Assembly: GCF_022374875.2 (NCBI RefSeq)
Contig: NZ_CP092427.2
Coordinates: 4,154,001 to 4,218,000 of the forward strand
Direction of reading: 5' to 3'
Source of the DNA: Mycolicibacterium rufum
Lineage (GTDB): Bacteria > Actinomycetota > Actinomycetes > Mycobacteriales > Mycobacteriaceae
DNA: 64,000 nt
Made by a program: the position numbers and the translations under genes. The notes under the pieces are model-generated. The model searched no databases, was not told the origin of the DNA, and was given only the letters and a program-made list of their open reading frames with translations. Every line of letters starts with the position of its first letter. The stretch's first letter is position 1. Of this stretch, positions 57,043-64,000 are shown in pieces.

Positions 57043-57258
57043 ATGAGCACACACGCCGCAGTCGAGAAGGTGGATCCCCGCCGAATCGCCAAGGGAGACG
57101 TCATCAAAGACCCCGCCGCCGACCGCTGGCTCACCGTGCACGAAGTCACGACGATTAGCGCGGCGGTGACCGGCGCCTACAGCTTCTACGGCAGCGGGCC
57201 CGACGACCGGGTGACGTTCGAGGGCCACGAACTGGTGACGCGCAGGATCGGTGACTGA
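57043..57258 (+). CDS. Small conserved-looking protein of unknown function
   Basis: A 71-residue soluble protein. PRRIAKGDVIKDPAADRWLT and the strand-rich remainder suggest a small beta-barrel. No family recognised. It begins 10 bases after a SigF-like promoter, so it may be leaderless. A real gene is favoured by position and by a complete reading frame closely fitted between two such promoters. Confidence 0.6.
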   Translation: MSTHAAVEKVDPRRIAKGDVIKDPAADRWLTVHEVTTISAAVTGAYSFYGSGPDDRVTFEGHELVTRRIGD

Positions 57259-57281
57259 GTTGTGACCCCGTCCCGGGAGTC

Positions 57282-57306
57282 GTTTGGTGGGTGACCGCCC
57301 GGGTAT
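57282..57306 (+). promoter_or_regulatory. SigF promoter for the flavodoxin/UsfY-like genes
   Basis: GTTT (57282-57285), 15 bases, GGGTAT (57301-57306): exact consensus, 10 bases before the ATG at 57316. Confidence 0.85.
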
Positions 57307-57315
57307 CGCAGGATC

Positions 57316-58275
57316 ATGGCCGAAAGCACCGAATCACCACGGGCGCTGGGGCTGATCTGCAGCTTGAAGCCCAGCCCCGCGGAGTCCAGCAGCGCGCTGA
57401 TCGTCGAGCACGTCTTCGACAACCTGCGCGCCCAGGGTGCGCAGTGCGAGGCGGTGCGCTGCGTGGACTACAACATCGCCCCGGGCGTCGAAGCCGACAT
57501 GGGGGATAGCGACCAGTGGCCGCAGATCCGCCAGAAGATCCTGGATGCCGACATCCTGGTGCTCAGCACGCCGACGTGGGTGGGCCACGCATCCTCGGTC
57601 GCTCAGCGGGTGCTCGAACGCCTGGACGCCGAACTGTCCGACAAGGACGAGCACGGCCGCCCGGCGATGGCCGGCAAGGTGGCTGTCGTCGCCGTGGTCG
57701 GTAACGAGGACGGCGCACACAAGATCACCGCCGACCTGTTCCAGTCGCTCAACGACATCGGCTACACCATCCCGTCGCAGGGCTCCACCTACTGGAACGG
57801 TCCCGCGATGGGCTCGACCGACTACAAGGGCCTCGACGAGGTGCCCGAAGCCACCGCGTCGACCAATGCCACCGTCGCCCGAAACGCCGCGCACCTCGCG
57901 CGCACTGCGGCACGCCGAATACCCGCCCTACGAGTGACGCCCGGAATCTCAGGAGGAGCGCACATGCCGGATACCTCGCACGACCCCGTCGATCACGCCC
58001 GCACCTACCGCCAGCACGCCGGCGAAACGATGAAGGCGGGCGTCAACGCGCCCGGTCTGATCGGTGTCGGCCTCGGCGTGCTGTCACTGGTCGTGGGGCT
58101 GTTCTCGTTCGCCAACGGCTCCCGCACCACCGGAGTGGTCGCCGTCATCCTCGCGGTGGTGCTCGCCGGGGCCGGGTTCGCCTGGCTGGCGCTGCGGCAC
58201 CGCAAAGTGCAGCAGAAGCAGGTGGATTGGCACCGGGACAACCCCGACGCACCGTACGAACCGCCGACGAGCTGA
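57316..58275 (+). CDS. Flavodoxin-fold oxidoreductase reading through into a UsfY-like protein (apparent frameshift fusion)
   Basis: As written the frame encodes 319 residues. Residues 1-196 form a flavodoxin/FMN-reductase-type domain: ALGLICSLKPSPAESSSAL for the phosphate loop, LVLSTPTWVGHASSVAQRV and VAVVAVVGNEDGAHKITAD. Residues 217-319 form a separate UsfY-like membrane protein with its own ATG and ribosome-binding site. The junction looks accidental. After NAAHLAR the +1 frame gives ALRHAEYPPYE and a stop at 57935-57937, the kind of ending normal flavodoxins have. A CG dinucleotide run (57897-57903) sits exactly there; loss of two bases or gain of one explains the fusion. It may be a true mutation or a sequence error. 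Transcribed from the SigF promoter at 57282. Confidence 0.75.
   Translation: MAESTESPRALGLICSLKPSPAESSSALIVEHVFDNLRAQGAQCEAVRCVDYNIAPGVEADMGDSDQWPQIRQKILDADILVLSTPTWVGHASSVAQRVLERLDAELSDKDEHGRPAMAGKVAVVAVVGNEDGAHKITADLFQSLNDIGYTIPSQGSTYWNGPAMGSTDYKGLDEVPEATASTNATVARNAAHLARTAARRIPALRVTPGISGGAHMPDTSHDPVDHARTYRQHAGETMKAGVNAPGLIGVGLGVLSLVVGLFSFANGSRTTGVVAVILAVVLAGAGFAWLALRHRKVQQKQVDWHRDNPDAPYEPPTS
57964..58275 (+). CDS. UsfY-like membrane protein
   Basis: A 103-residue protein resembling UsfY, encoded next to the sigF operon in M. tuberculosis. DPVDHARTYRQHAGETMKAG is the shared N-terminus, two membrane helices follow (about residues 33-55 and 59-80), then a basic tail. CAGGAGGAG six bases before the ATG at 57964 supports independent translation. 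In this sequence it is also in frame with the upstream flavodoxin gene. Role in stress response is assumed from UsfY and the SigF promoter, not proven. Confidence 0.78.
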   Translation: MPDTSHDPVDHARTYRQHAGETMKAGVNAPGLIGVGLGVLSLVVGLFSFANGSRTTGVVAVILAVVLAGAGFAWLALRHRKVQQKQVDWHRDNPDAPYEPPTS

Positions 58276-58280
58276 GGCGC

Positions 58281-59030
58281 TCAACGTCCAGCCGTGAAGC
58301 GCTGCAGGAAGCGTTGGGTCCGTTCCTCGCGCGGTGCGTCGAGAACGTCTGCGGCGCTTCCGGATTCGACGATCTGACCGCCGTCGAGGAAGCACACGGT
58401 GTCGGCGACGTCTCGGGCGAAACTCATCTCGTGGGTGGCCATCACGATCGTCGCCCCGGATGCCGCGAGTTCGCCGACGAGCGAAAGGACTTCGCCGACG
58501 AGTTCGGGGTCCAGCGCGCTGGTGATCTCGTCGAGCAGCAGCAACGTCGGCTCGTAGGCGAGGGCGCGGGCGATGGCGACTCGCTGCTGCTGGCCGCCGG
58601 AGAGCTTGTCGGGGTAGGAATCTGCGTGCGACGCCAGGCCGACCCGCTCGAGAAGGTCGCGACCGCGCTGCTCGGCCTCCCGTCGGCTGCGGCCGTGGAC
58701 CACGCGCGGCGCCAGCGCGACGTTGCCGAGCGCGGTCATGTGCGGGAACAGGTTGAACGACTGGAACACCATGCCGATGGCCTGGCGCGCCTGTTCGGCG
58801 TCGATGCGGGGATCGCTGATGTCGCGGCCGCCCAGCACGATCTGTCCGTCGTCGATCTCCTCCAGCAGGTCGATACAGCGCAGCAGGGTCGACTTGCCCG
58901 AACCCGACGCACCGATGAGGACCACCACCTCGTGTTCGGCGACGTCGAGGTCCACGCCCGCCAGCACGGTGCGGTCGTGGTAGCGCTTGATCAGGTCGCG
59001 CACCTGCAGCAGCGGCTCGGAGGCGGTCAC
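58281..59030 (-). CDS. Polar amino-acid-type ABC transporter, ATP-binding subunit
   Basis: A 249-residue ABC ATPase of the GlnQ class. Walker A is VVLIGASGSGKSTLLRCIDL, the signature DKLSGGQQQRVAIARAL, Walker B TLLLLDEITSALDPELV and the switch region VMATHEMSFARDVAD. FQSFNLFPHMT is the Q-loop region typical of polar amino acid importers. GTG 59030 overlaps the permease stop. Last gene of a three-gene importer transcribed on the minus strand. Confidence 0.95.
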   Translation of the reverse strand: MTASEPLLQVRDLIKRYHDRTVLAGVDLDVAEHEVVVLIGASGSGKSTLLRCIDLLEEIDDGQIVLGGRDISDPRIDAEQARQAIGMVFQSFNLFPHMTALGNVALAPRVVHGRSRREAEQRGRDLLERVGLASHADSYPDKLSGGQQQRVAIARALAYEPTLLLLDEITSALDPELVGEVLSLVGELAASGATIVMATHEMSFARDVADTVCFLDGGQIVESGSAADVLDAPREERTQRFLQRFTAGR

Positions 59031-59854
59031 AGGGCGCCCTGCCGGGTCGCCGAGCGCCGCGCCACCCAGTCCGCCAGCCGGGCCGAGGGCACCGCGAGGG
59101 CGACGAACAACAAGCCGGCCACGACGTACGGTGTGAAGTTGTAGGTGGTGGCGGACTGGATCTGGGCCGCGCGCACGGCGTCCACGGCGCCGAGGACGGA
59201 GATGAGCCCGCAGTCCTTCTGCAGTGCGACGAAGTCGTTGAGCAGCGCGGGGGTGACCCGCCGGGTGGCCTGGGGGAGCACCACCAGCCGCATAGTCTGG
59301 CGGTAGGTGAGGCCGATGGACTGGGCCGCGGCGAACTGCGACGGGTGCACGGATTCGATGCCCGCCCGCAGCACCTCGGCCACGTAGGCCGAGTAGACCA
59401 GCACGAGCGCAAGACCGCCCAGCAGGACGGGGCTGGTCGGCAGGCCGGTGAGGCGCAGACCGGGCAAGCCGAAGCCGACGAGGTAGAGGCAGATGAGCAG
59501 CGGCAGACCACGGAACAGGTCGACGTAGCCGGTGGCCAGCGCGCGCAGCGGGAACCAGACGGGTCCGCGCAGGGTGCGCAGCGCGGCGAGGATGAGGCCG
59601 ACGACGAGCACCAGGATCTGGCAGACGATCAGCACGCGGATGTTGAGCCACAGGCCGGACAGCAACGCGGGCAGGCTGTCCCACCCGACGCGCAGGTTGA
59701 AGAACGAGTCCCGGACCCGTTCCCAGCCGGGCGCCGACGTGACGGCCACCAGGACGACCGCGGCGAACACCACCGTCGACAGCAGCGCCACGAGCGTGGA
59801 CCGGCGTGCCCGCGACTGCCGGTAGGCGACGCGGTCGATGCCGACGGTCGTCAC
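59027..59854 (-). CDS. Polar amino-acid-type ABC transporter, permease subunit
   Basis: A 275-residue permease with about five membrane helices. YVDLFRGLPLLICLYLVGFG and the EAA-like loop AAQSIGLTYRQTMRLVVLPQ are hallmarks of the HisMQ/GlnP family. The N-terminal about 30 residues are basic and cytoplasmic. GTG 59854 is chosen because it overlaps the binding-protein stop by 4 bases; a start 12 codons earlier would lie inside that gene. Confidence 0.93.
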   Translation of the reverse strand: MTTVGIDRVAYRQSRARRSTLVALLSTVVFAAVVLVAVTSAPGWERVRDSFFNLRVGWDSLPALLSGLWLNIRVLIVCQILVLVVGLILAALRTLRGPVWFPLRALATGYVDLFRGLPLLICLYLVGFGLPGLRLTGLPTSPVLLGGLALVLVYSAYVAEVLRAGIESVHPSQFAAAQSIGLTYRQTMRLVVLPQATRRVTPALLNDFVALQKDCGLISVLGAVDAVRAAQIQSATTYNFTPYVVAGLLFVALAVPSARLADWVARRSATRQGAL

Positions 59855-60720
59855 TTCAGGACCGGTGCGTTCCCCGCCTGCGCCAGCCACGTCGTCTGCA
59901 GCTTCTCGAGTTCGCCGCGGTCACGGAGCTGGTCGACCGCGCGCGACACGCACGCGGTCAGCGGGCTGCCTTTGTCGAGGACGATGCCGAACTGCTCCGG
60001 CTTGTCGGAGCCGGCGGGGAGCTGACCGACGATCGTGCCGTCGGTGAGTTCGGACTGGATCTGGAACGCGGTCGGCAGGTCGACGACGAGACCGTCGATC
60101 TGCCCGTTGGCGAGAGCGGCTTTCGCGTCGTCGTTGTTGTTGAAGACGGCGACACCGGGGTCGATCTTCTGTGCGGCGGTGTAGCTGGTGGAGCCGACCT
60201 GGGCGCCGAGTTTCAGTCCCTTGAGGCCGTCGACGGTGGTGACCTTGGCCGCGGGGGAGGACTTCAGCGCGACGACGGTCTGCGTGACGTCGTAGTACGG
60301 GGACGAGAAGTCCACGGCCTGCCGGCGTTCGTCGGTGATGGAGAACTCGTTGAGATCGGCGTCGAACTGCTTCGGCCCGGGGGCGATGGCCGCGTTGAAG
60401 GGGACGCGCACCCACGTGACGTCCTCGCGGGCGTAGCCGAGTTCGGTGGCGACGGCGTAGGCGACGGCCGACTCGAATCCCTTGCCGTTGGCGGGGTCGT
60501 CGTTGTCGAACCAGGGTGCGTAGGCAGGCTGGTCGGTGGCCAGGGTGAGGGTGCCCGGCTTCAGGGTGGCCAGCTTGTCCTTGGTGCAGGTGTCGGCGCC
60601 CGCGGTGGTCGACGACGCGGTCGGCGAGCTTTCGTCGGCAGGGGCGCAGGCGACCGCGGTCGCGGGCACGAGCAGGAGTGCGCACAGGGCACCAGTGAGG
60701 CGATGCATGCGCGGCATCAT
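59851..60720 (-). CDS. ABC transporter substrate-binding protein (amino-acid type)
   Basis: A 289-residue exported binding protein of SBP family 3. The signal peptide ends AVACAPAD, so it is a probable lipoprotein with a weak lipobox (alanine at -3). GTLTLATDQPAYAPWF, DADLNEFSITDERRQAVDFS and LGAQVGSTSYTAAQKI are typical of the family. Ligand not known. Start choice is between two adjacent ATG codons (60720, 60717) and one at 60708. It heads the importer operon, 150 bases from the divergent hydrolase gene. Confidence 0.92.
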   Translation of the reverse strand: MMPRMHRLTGALCALLLVPATAVACAPADESSPTASSTTAGADTCTKDKLATLKPGTLTLATDQPAYAPWFDNDDPANGKGFESAVAYAVATELGYAREDVTWVRVPFNAAIAPGPKQFDADLNEFSITDERRQAVDFSSPYYDVTQTVVALKSSPAAKVTTVDGLKGLKLGAQVGSTSYTAAQKIDPGVAVFNNNDDAKAALANGQIDGLVVDLPTAFQIQSELTDGTIVGQLPAGSDKPEQFGIVLDKGSPLTACVSRAVDQLRDRGELEKLQTTWLAQAGNAPVLK

Positions 60721-60870
60721 TGCGCATCTGGCCCGCCACCGCCATGGATCGCGTCGACATGATCGCTCTCGTCGCCCCGGGTCCGCCTGTCGATCGCCGA
60801 CGAACGGCCGCACGGGCCGGCGGATCGTTGTAACGTTCGATCGCCCGGCACGCCTGCATCGAGGAGCACT

Positions 60871-62565
60871 GTGGCTGCCACCGACGCACCCACTCATGAC
60901 CGACCGTGGCGCCGTCCAGGCGCGTTGCGCTATGCGTTGAACCGGGTGCAGAGGATGATTCGGCCGCCGGTCGAGGTCTTCAGCCCGGCACCAGGCTCGG
61001 TGGTGGTGCACCACGACGTGGCCGTCACCACGCGTGACGGCACGGTGCTGCGCGTCAACGTCTATCTGCCCCCGGACGACGGCGAGTATCCGGTGGTGCT
61101 GTGCGCCCACCCGTACGGCAAGGACAACCATCCGAAGAAGCGCAAACGGCTTCCCGGACACAGCATTCCGTTCCAGTACCGCGCGCTGCGGCAGCCCACC
61201 GCGGTTCGCTTCTCGGCATTGACCGGGTGGGAGGCGCCGGATCCGGCCTGGTGGACGGCGCAGGGATTCGCGGTGGTGAACTGCGATCTGCGCGGCGCAG
61301 GCCATTCCGACGGCGTCGGCTCGGTGTTGTCGGATCAGGAGGGCGAAGACGTCTACGACCTGATCGAGTGGGCGGCAGCGCAGCCGTGGAGCACTGGTGC
61401 CGTCGGCATGCTCGGCGTGTCGTACCTGGCGATCTCGCAGTGGAAGGCAGCCGCCCTGCGGCCGCCGCATCTGCGCGCGATCGTGCCCTGGGAAGGCTTC
61501 ACCGATGCCTACCGCGATCTGATGCGGCCGGGCGGCATCCAGGAGGAAGGGTTCGTCCGGCTCTGGAGCCGCGAACTCCGCAACATCCGGCTCACCTACC
61601 AGGTGGGGGAGGAGAACGCGAAACACCCTCTGCGCGATGAGTTCTGGCGTTCGCTGGTGCCGGACCTCGAGCGCATCGAGGTGCCCGCGCTGATCTGCGG
61701 CAGCTTCTCCGACAACAACCTGCACTCGCGCGGGTCGGTGCGCGCCTTCGAGAACATCTCCTCGCCCACCCGCCATCTCTACACCCACCGGGCGGGCAAG
61801 TGGGCCACCTTCTATTCGGAGGAAGCGCTGCGCACCCAGCTCGATTTCCTGGACCGCCACCTGCGCGGAGGCGAGGGTGATGCGACGCCTGCCCGGGTGC
61901 GGTTGGAGGTCCGGGAGAGCCGTGACGAGGTGGTGGAGGTGCGCAGCGAGGCCGGTTGGCCGCTGGAGCGGACGACGTGGACGCCGTTGTACCTCACGGA
62001 CGACGGGTTGCGCGCCGAGGCGGCGCCCGCGGACGGCTCGATGAGCTTCGACACGCGTTCGTCGGGACTGAGATTCGGGTGGACCGTGCCGCGCGATGTC
62101 GAGCTGACGGGCCCGATGGCGTTGCGGCTGTTCGTCAGTGCGGACAGCGCGGACGACGTCGACCTGTTCGTCGGTGTCGAGAAGTGGCGCGACGACACCT
62201 ACGTTCCCTTCGAGGGCTCCTACGGGTTCGGACGAGACCGCGTGACGACGGGCTGGATGCGCGCGTCGATGCGGGGCGTGGACGAGGAACGGTCCCGACC
62301 GTTCGCACCGGTGCACCCGTTCACCGAGCGGCAACCGTTGCGGCCGGGGGAGATCGTCGGCGTGGACATCGGGCTCGGCCCGTCGGCCACCGTGTTCCGG
62401 CGCGGGGAGCAGCTACGGCTCGTGATCGCCGGCCGCTGGCTGTGGCCGCGCAACCCGCTCACCGGGCAGTTCCCCGGGGCTTACGAGCGGCGGTCCCGGG
62501 GCACCGCCACCATGCACTGGGGCCCGGACCGGCAGGCACGGCTGCTGGTCCCGGTCATCGACTGA
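60871..62565 (+). CDS. CocE/NonD-family X-Pro dipeptidyl-peptidase-like hydrolase
   Basis: A 564-residue serine hydrolase of the CocE/NonD family. The nucleophile elbow is MLGVSYLAISQW with serine near residue 189; NCDLRGAGHSDGVG precedes it and a histidine in the RAGKWATFYSEE region or nearby completes the triad less clearly. The C-terminal jelly-roll domain (about 360-564) is typical of X-Pro dipeptidyl-peptidases and cocaine esterase. Substrate may be an ester or N-acyl compound. GTG 60871 follows GAGGAG. Confidence 0.88.
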   Translation: MAATDAPTHDRPWRRPGALRYALNRVQRMIRPPVEVFSPAPGSVVVHHDVAVTTRDGTVLRVNVYLPPDDGEYPVVLCAHPYGKDNHPKKRKRLPGHSIPFQYRALRQPTAVRFSALTGWEAPDPAWWTAQGFAVVNCDLRGAGHSDGVGSVLSDQEGEDVYDLIEWAAAQPWSTGAVGMLGVSYLAISQWKAAALRPPHLRAIVPWEGFTDAYRDLMRPGGIQEEGFVRLWSRELRNIRLTYQVGEENAKHPLRDEFWRSLVPDLERIEVPALICGSFSDNNLHSRGSVRAFENISSPTRHLYTHRAGKWATFYSEEALRTQLDFLDRHLRGGEGDATPARVRLEVRESRDEVVEVRSEAGWPLERTTWTPLYLTDDGLRAEAAPADGSMSFDTRSSGLRFGWTVPRDVELTGPMALRLFVSADSADDVDLFVGVEKWRDDTYVPFEGSYGFGRDRVTTGWMRASMRGVDEERSRPFAPVHPFTERQPLRPGEIVGVDIGLGPSATVFRRGEQLRLVIAGRWLWPRNPLTGQFPGAYERRSRGTATMHWGPDRQARLLVPVID

Positions 62566-62619
62566 GCGCGCCTGCGCGCAGGTTCGGCGGCAGGGGCCGA
62601 TGGCTAGGATCGGGCGACG

Positions 62620-62693
62620 GCCCCCATAGCCCAATTGGCAGAGGCAGCGGACTTAAAATCCGCACAGTGTCGGTTCGAGTCCGACTGGGGGCA
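62620..62693 (+). tRNA. tRNA-Leu (anticodon TAA) with a short variable loop
   Basis: A 74-nt cloverleaf: acceptor GCCCCCA with TGGGGGC fully paired, discriminator A, anticodon arm GCGGA CTTAAAA TCCGC with TAA at 34-36, variable loop ACAGT of five bases, and T arm GTCGG TTCGAGT CCGAC. The anticodon reads UUA. Bacterial leucine tRNAs normally have a long variable arm, so the class I form is odd. CCA is not encoded. It marks the border of the low-GC region. Confidence 0.85.
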
Positions 62694-62897
62694 CAACCAT
62701 TTGTGCAGTTCTAGACAATATTTGGGCTCGAATTGGTGAGCGGTCACTGCCGTTGGCAGCTCCCCGCGTCAGCGCAGCGTCAGCAGTTTCGACTCAAGGA
62801 GCAGCAGGCGGCATCGGGCCGCCGCCGTGCTGTGTCAGATAGCGGTCACGCTATGGCGGACAGGCGCGCCGTCACCGCTGCCTGCCCAGTTGTTCGA
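62694..62897. other. Start of atypical low-GC DNA after the tRNA
   Basis: No gene is supportable here. Base composition drops abruptly compared with the genes to the left. Confidence 0.5.
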
Positions 62898-63005
62898 CTA
62901 CTTCGGTGTCTTCGGCGGCTTGTATGGACGGGGCTTGGGTGCCAACCCCTTCTTCGCCGCCCCCTTGGTATTCGAGTAGTACGGATCTTCCTTCTTCGTG
63001 ACCAT
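62898..63005 (-). CDS. Small basic Lys/Pro-rich protein
   Basis: A 35-residue reading beginning MVTKKEDPYYSNTKGAAKKG, very rich in Lys, Pro and Tyr. The ATG at 63005 is preceded by GGGAGGGATC, a good ribosome-binding site. No family recognised; it is the only gene-like frame in the atypical stretch that has translation signals. It could be the remaining small gene of a lost element. Confidence 0.45.
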   Translation of the reverse strand: MVTKKEDPYYSNTKGAAKKGLAPKPRPYKPPKTPK

Positions 63006-63679
63006 GCTTCGATCCCTCCCCACCTGTCGCTTCTTGAGGTCGATGCTACGGCGGCATCGCTTGAATGAGTATCCAACAGACGAATCGGAGTGCCGCCCGT
63101 CAGCAGATGTCACAACTCCCAATCAAGCGGCAGGGATGCTTGACGGTGCAGGCCAGGACGGCGCGAATCTCGTAGCAGAACCGAAATGACAGCCAGCAAA
63201 TCCCAGACACATATCTGACAGTGCGAAAGTCAAGTTAAAGGGACTAAGTGTCCAGGCTTGGCTACTCTACAGACTCTGTCGTCATGTTAGGCATGTTCAA
63301 AACTATGACCACAAGAATCTAGCGCCTCTTACCAATTGTTGGCGTACTGTGAAATCAACTAGTGCCTAAATGCCGCACCCTTAAACGCTTGCGGACGGCT
63401 TACGAATCGCTAAGGCACTGGACATCACTGGCGGGTTCGATATGGTGTCCGGGCCGTACCGACTGGCCGATGTCGTCACCCTAAGACCGCTATGGGATAC
63501 CGGCATCACGAACCGTGGTCCTACTCGGGGAGTTACCTAGCAATCTAGCTAGCGCGCTCGCATCCGAGCTTGGTCGCGAGAGGTCCGTTGAGTGCTCAAG
63601 CTCTCCTCTCGACGTCGATCTGCGTCGTCGAAACACCTGCGGTGCAACAAGTGTCAGTCCGCATCTGATGTTTGATTGG

Positions 63680-63718
63680 ACGTAAAATCTGCCGAGCGTC
63701 GATTCGCGCCCGACTGGG
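63680..63718 (+). repeat. Degenerate copy of the tRNA-Leu 3' half (possible attachment-site remnant)
   Basis: Aligned without gaps to tRNA positions 62651-62689 this stretch matches at 31 of 39 bases, including TAAAATC and CCGACTGGG. Substitutions break the anticodon stem and T arm, so it is not a working tRNA. Position about 1 kb beyond the tRNA in the same orientation is what an old att duplication would leave. Confidence 0.65.
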
Positions 63719-63779
63719 TCGCTTAAAGGTTCTGATCAATACGCATCAGCTGAGTCTGAACCTTCTGGGCCGACCCAGT
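63713..63779. repeat. Large two-part inverted repeat
   Basis: ACTGGGTCG (63713-63721) pairs with CGACCCAGT (63771-63779), and inside it AAGGTTC (63726-63732) pairs with GAACCTT (63758-63764). The outer arm overlaps the tRNA-like remnant. Possible recombination-site or transcript structure. Confidence 0.6.
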
Positions 63780-64000
63780 TCGCATAACTATTGCCAGAAT
63801 CGCGGGACACGTGGGGGTGTGGAGGATCGCTGGCATCGCGCTTAACGACGCGGTGAACAAGCGTCTTGGCCCGCTAATAAGCTGGGCACTAATTTCCCCT
63901 TGGTCGCACCGACCGTTACACCATCAATTTGGCGCGCTGGTCGCAACCGCGTTACATGGGCAAATGCAACGCTGCTCCCGCGATAGTTGGCTGCGGCAGT

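Larger units (their letters stand above)
63006..64000. other. Gene-poor, low-GC, apparently decayed DNA
   Basis: No open frame with start, ribosome-binding site and mycobacterial codon use is visible on either strand. Stop codons occur in all frames and GC content is far below the rest of the window. The stretch holds a degenerate copy of the tRNA 3' half and a large inverted repeat. It reads like a non-coding relic of foreign DNA; the window ends inside it. Confidence 0.6.

Noticed and set aside
62733..63068. A 111-codon plus frame in the low-GC region
   Set aside because: No ribosome-binding site, odd composition and no motif; it overlaps the better supported small minus-strand frame.

Overview
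This is a high-GC window from a mycobacterium, most likely a fast-growing Mycolicibacterium-type species. The evidence is gene order: pmt (5' end), rsmI, pabB, metG, tatD, rpfB, rsmA, ispE, pks16, pth, rplY, lpqT, prs, glmU, tRNA-Gln, a TetR gene, mfd, mazG, lpqU, eno, ftsB, a DUF501 gene and ppx follow, in order and orientation, the M. tuberculosis block I recall as Rv1002c to Rv1026. Many neighbouring genes overlap by ATGA or GTGA. All functional calls come from reading motifs and gene order; no database search was run.

Layout: 1-9973 is conserved core (rsmI, pabB, metG, tatD, rpfB-rsmA-ispE). It is interrupted by an ECF41/SigJ-type sigma factor gene coupled to a flavin oxidoreductase, with a matching promoter. 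10287-15301 holds pks16 (acyl-AMP ligase), a lipase-maturation-factor-like membrane protein and a DrrAB-type ABC exporter. 15455-24108 is an L-rhamnose operon: mutarotase, MFS transporter, isomerase, fused aldolase/dehydrogenase, kinase, L-lactate dehydrogenase and a LacI regulator. A perfect 14-bp LacI-type operator lies at its head. Together these convert rhamnose to DHAP plus pyruvate.

24130-32047 has an Fe-S protein, two small exported proteins, then the core minus-strand run pth, rplY, SDR, lpqT, arsC-like, prs, glmU and tRNA-Gln. 32089-35548 is an accessory module: a GreA-like factor, a FAD amino-acid oxidase and a PucR regulator, with twin operator-like sites before the oxidase. 35593-40929 is TetR, mfd and mazG. 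41023-44382 is an efeUOB iron-uptake operon with an IdeR-box-like palindrome. 44561-48782 is lpqU, eno, ftsB, DUF501 and ppx.

48857-58275 looks like a general-stress cluster: DUF4383, DUF4235, hemerythrin, Zn alcohol dehydrogenase, topoisomerase IB and a flavodoxin/UsfY-like pair. At least seven SigF-type promoters (GTTT, 15 nt, GGGTAT-like) are visible. One of these genes, the flavodoxin, appears frameshifted and now reads into the UsfY-like gene. 58281-60720 is an amino-acid-type ABC importer and 60871-62565 a CocE-type hydrolase.

At 62620-62693 a tRNA with anticodon TAA and a short variable loop marks a sharp border. Beyond it the DNA is lower in GC and almost gene-free to the window end. 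It carries a decayed copy of the 3' half of that tRNA, suggesting the remains of an element that once integrated there.
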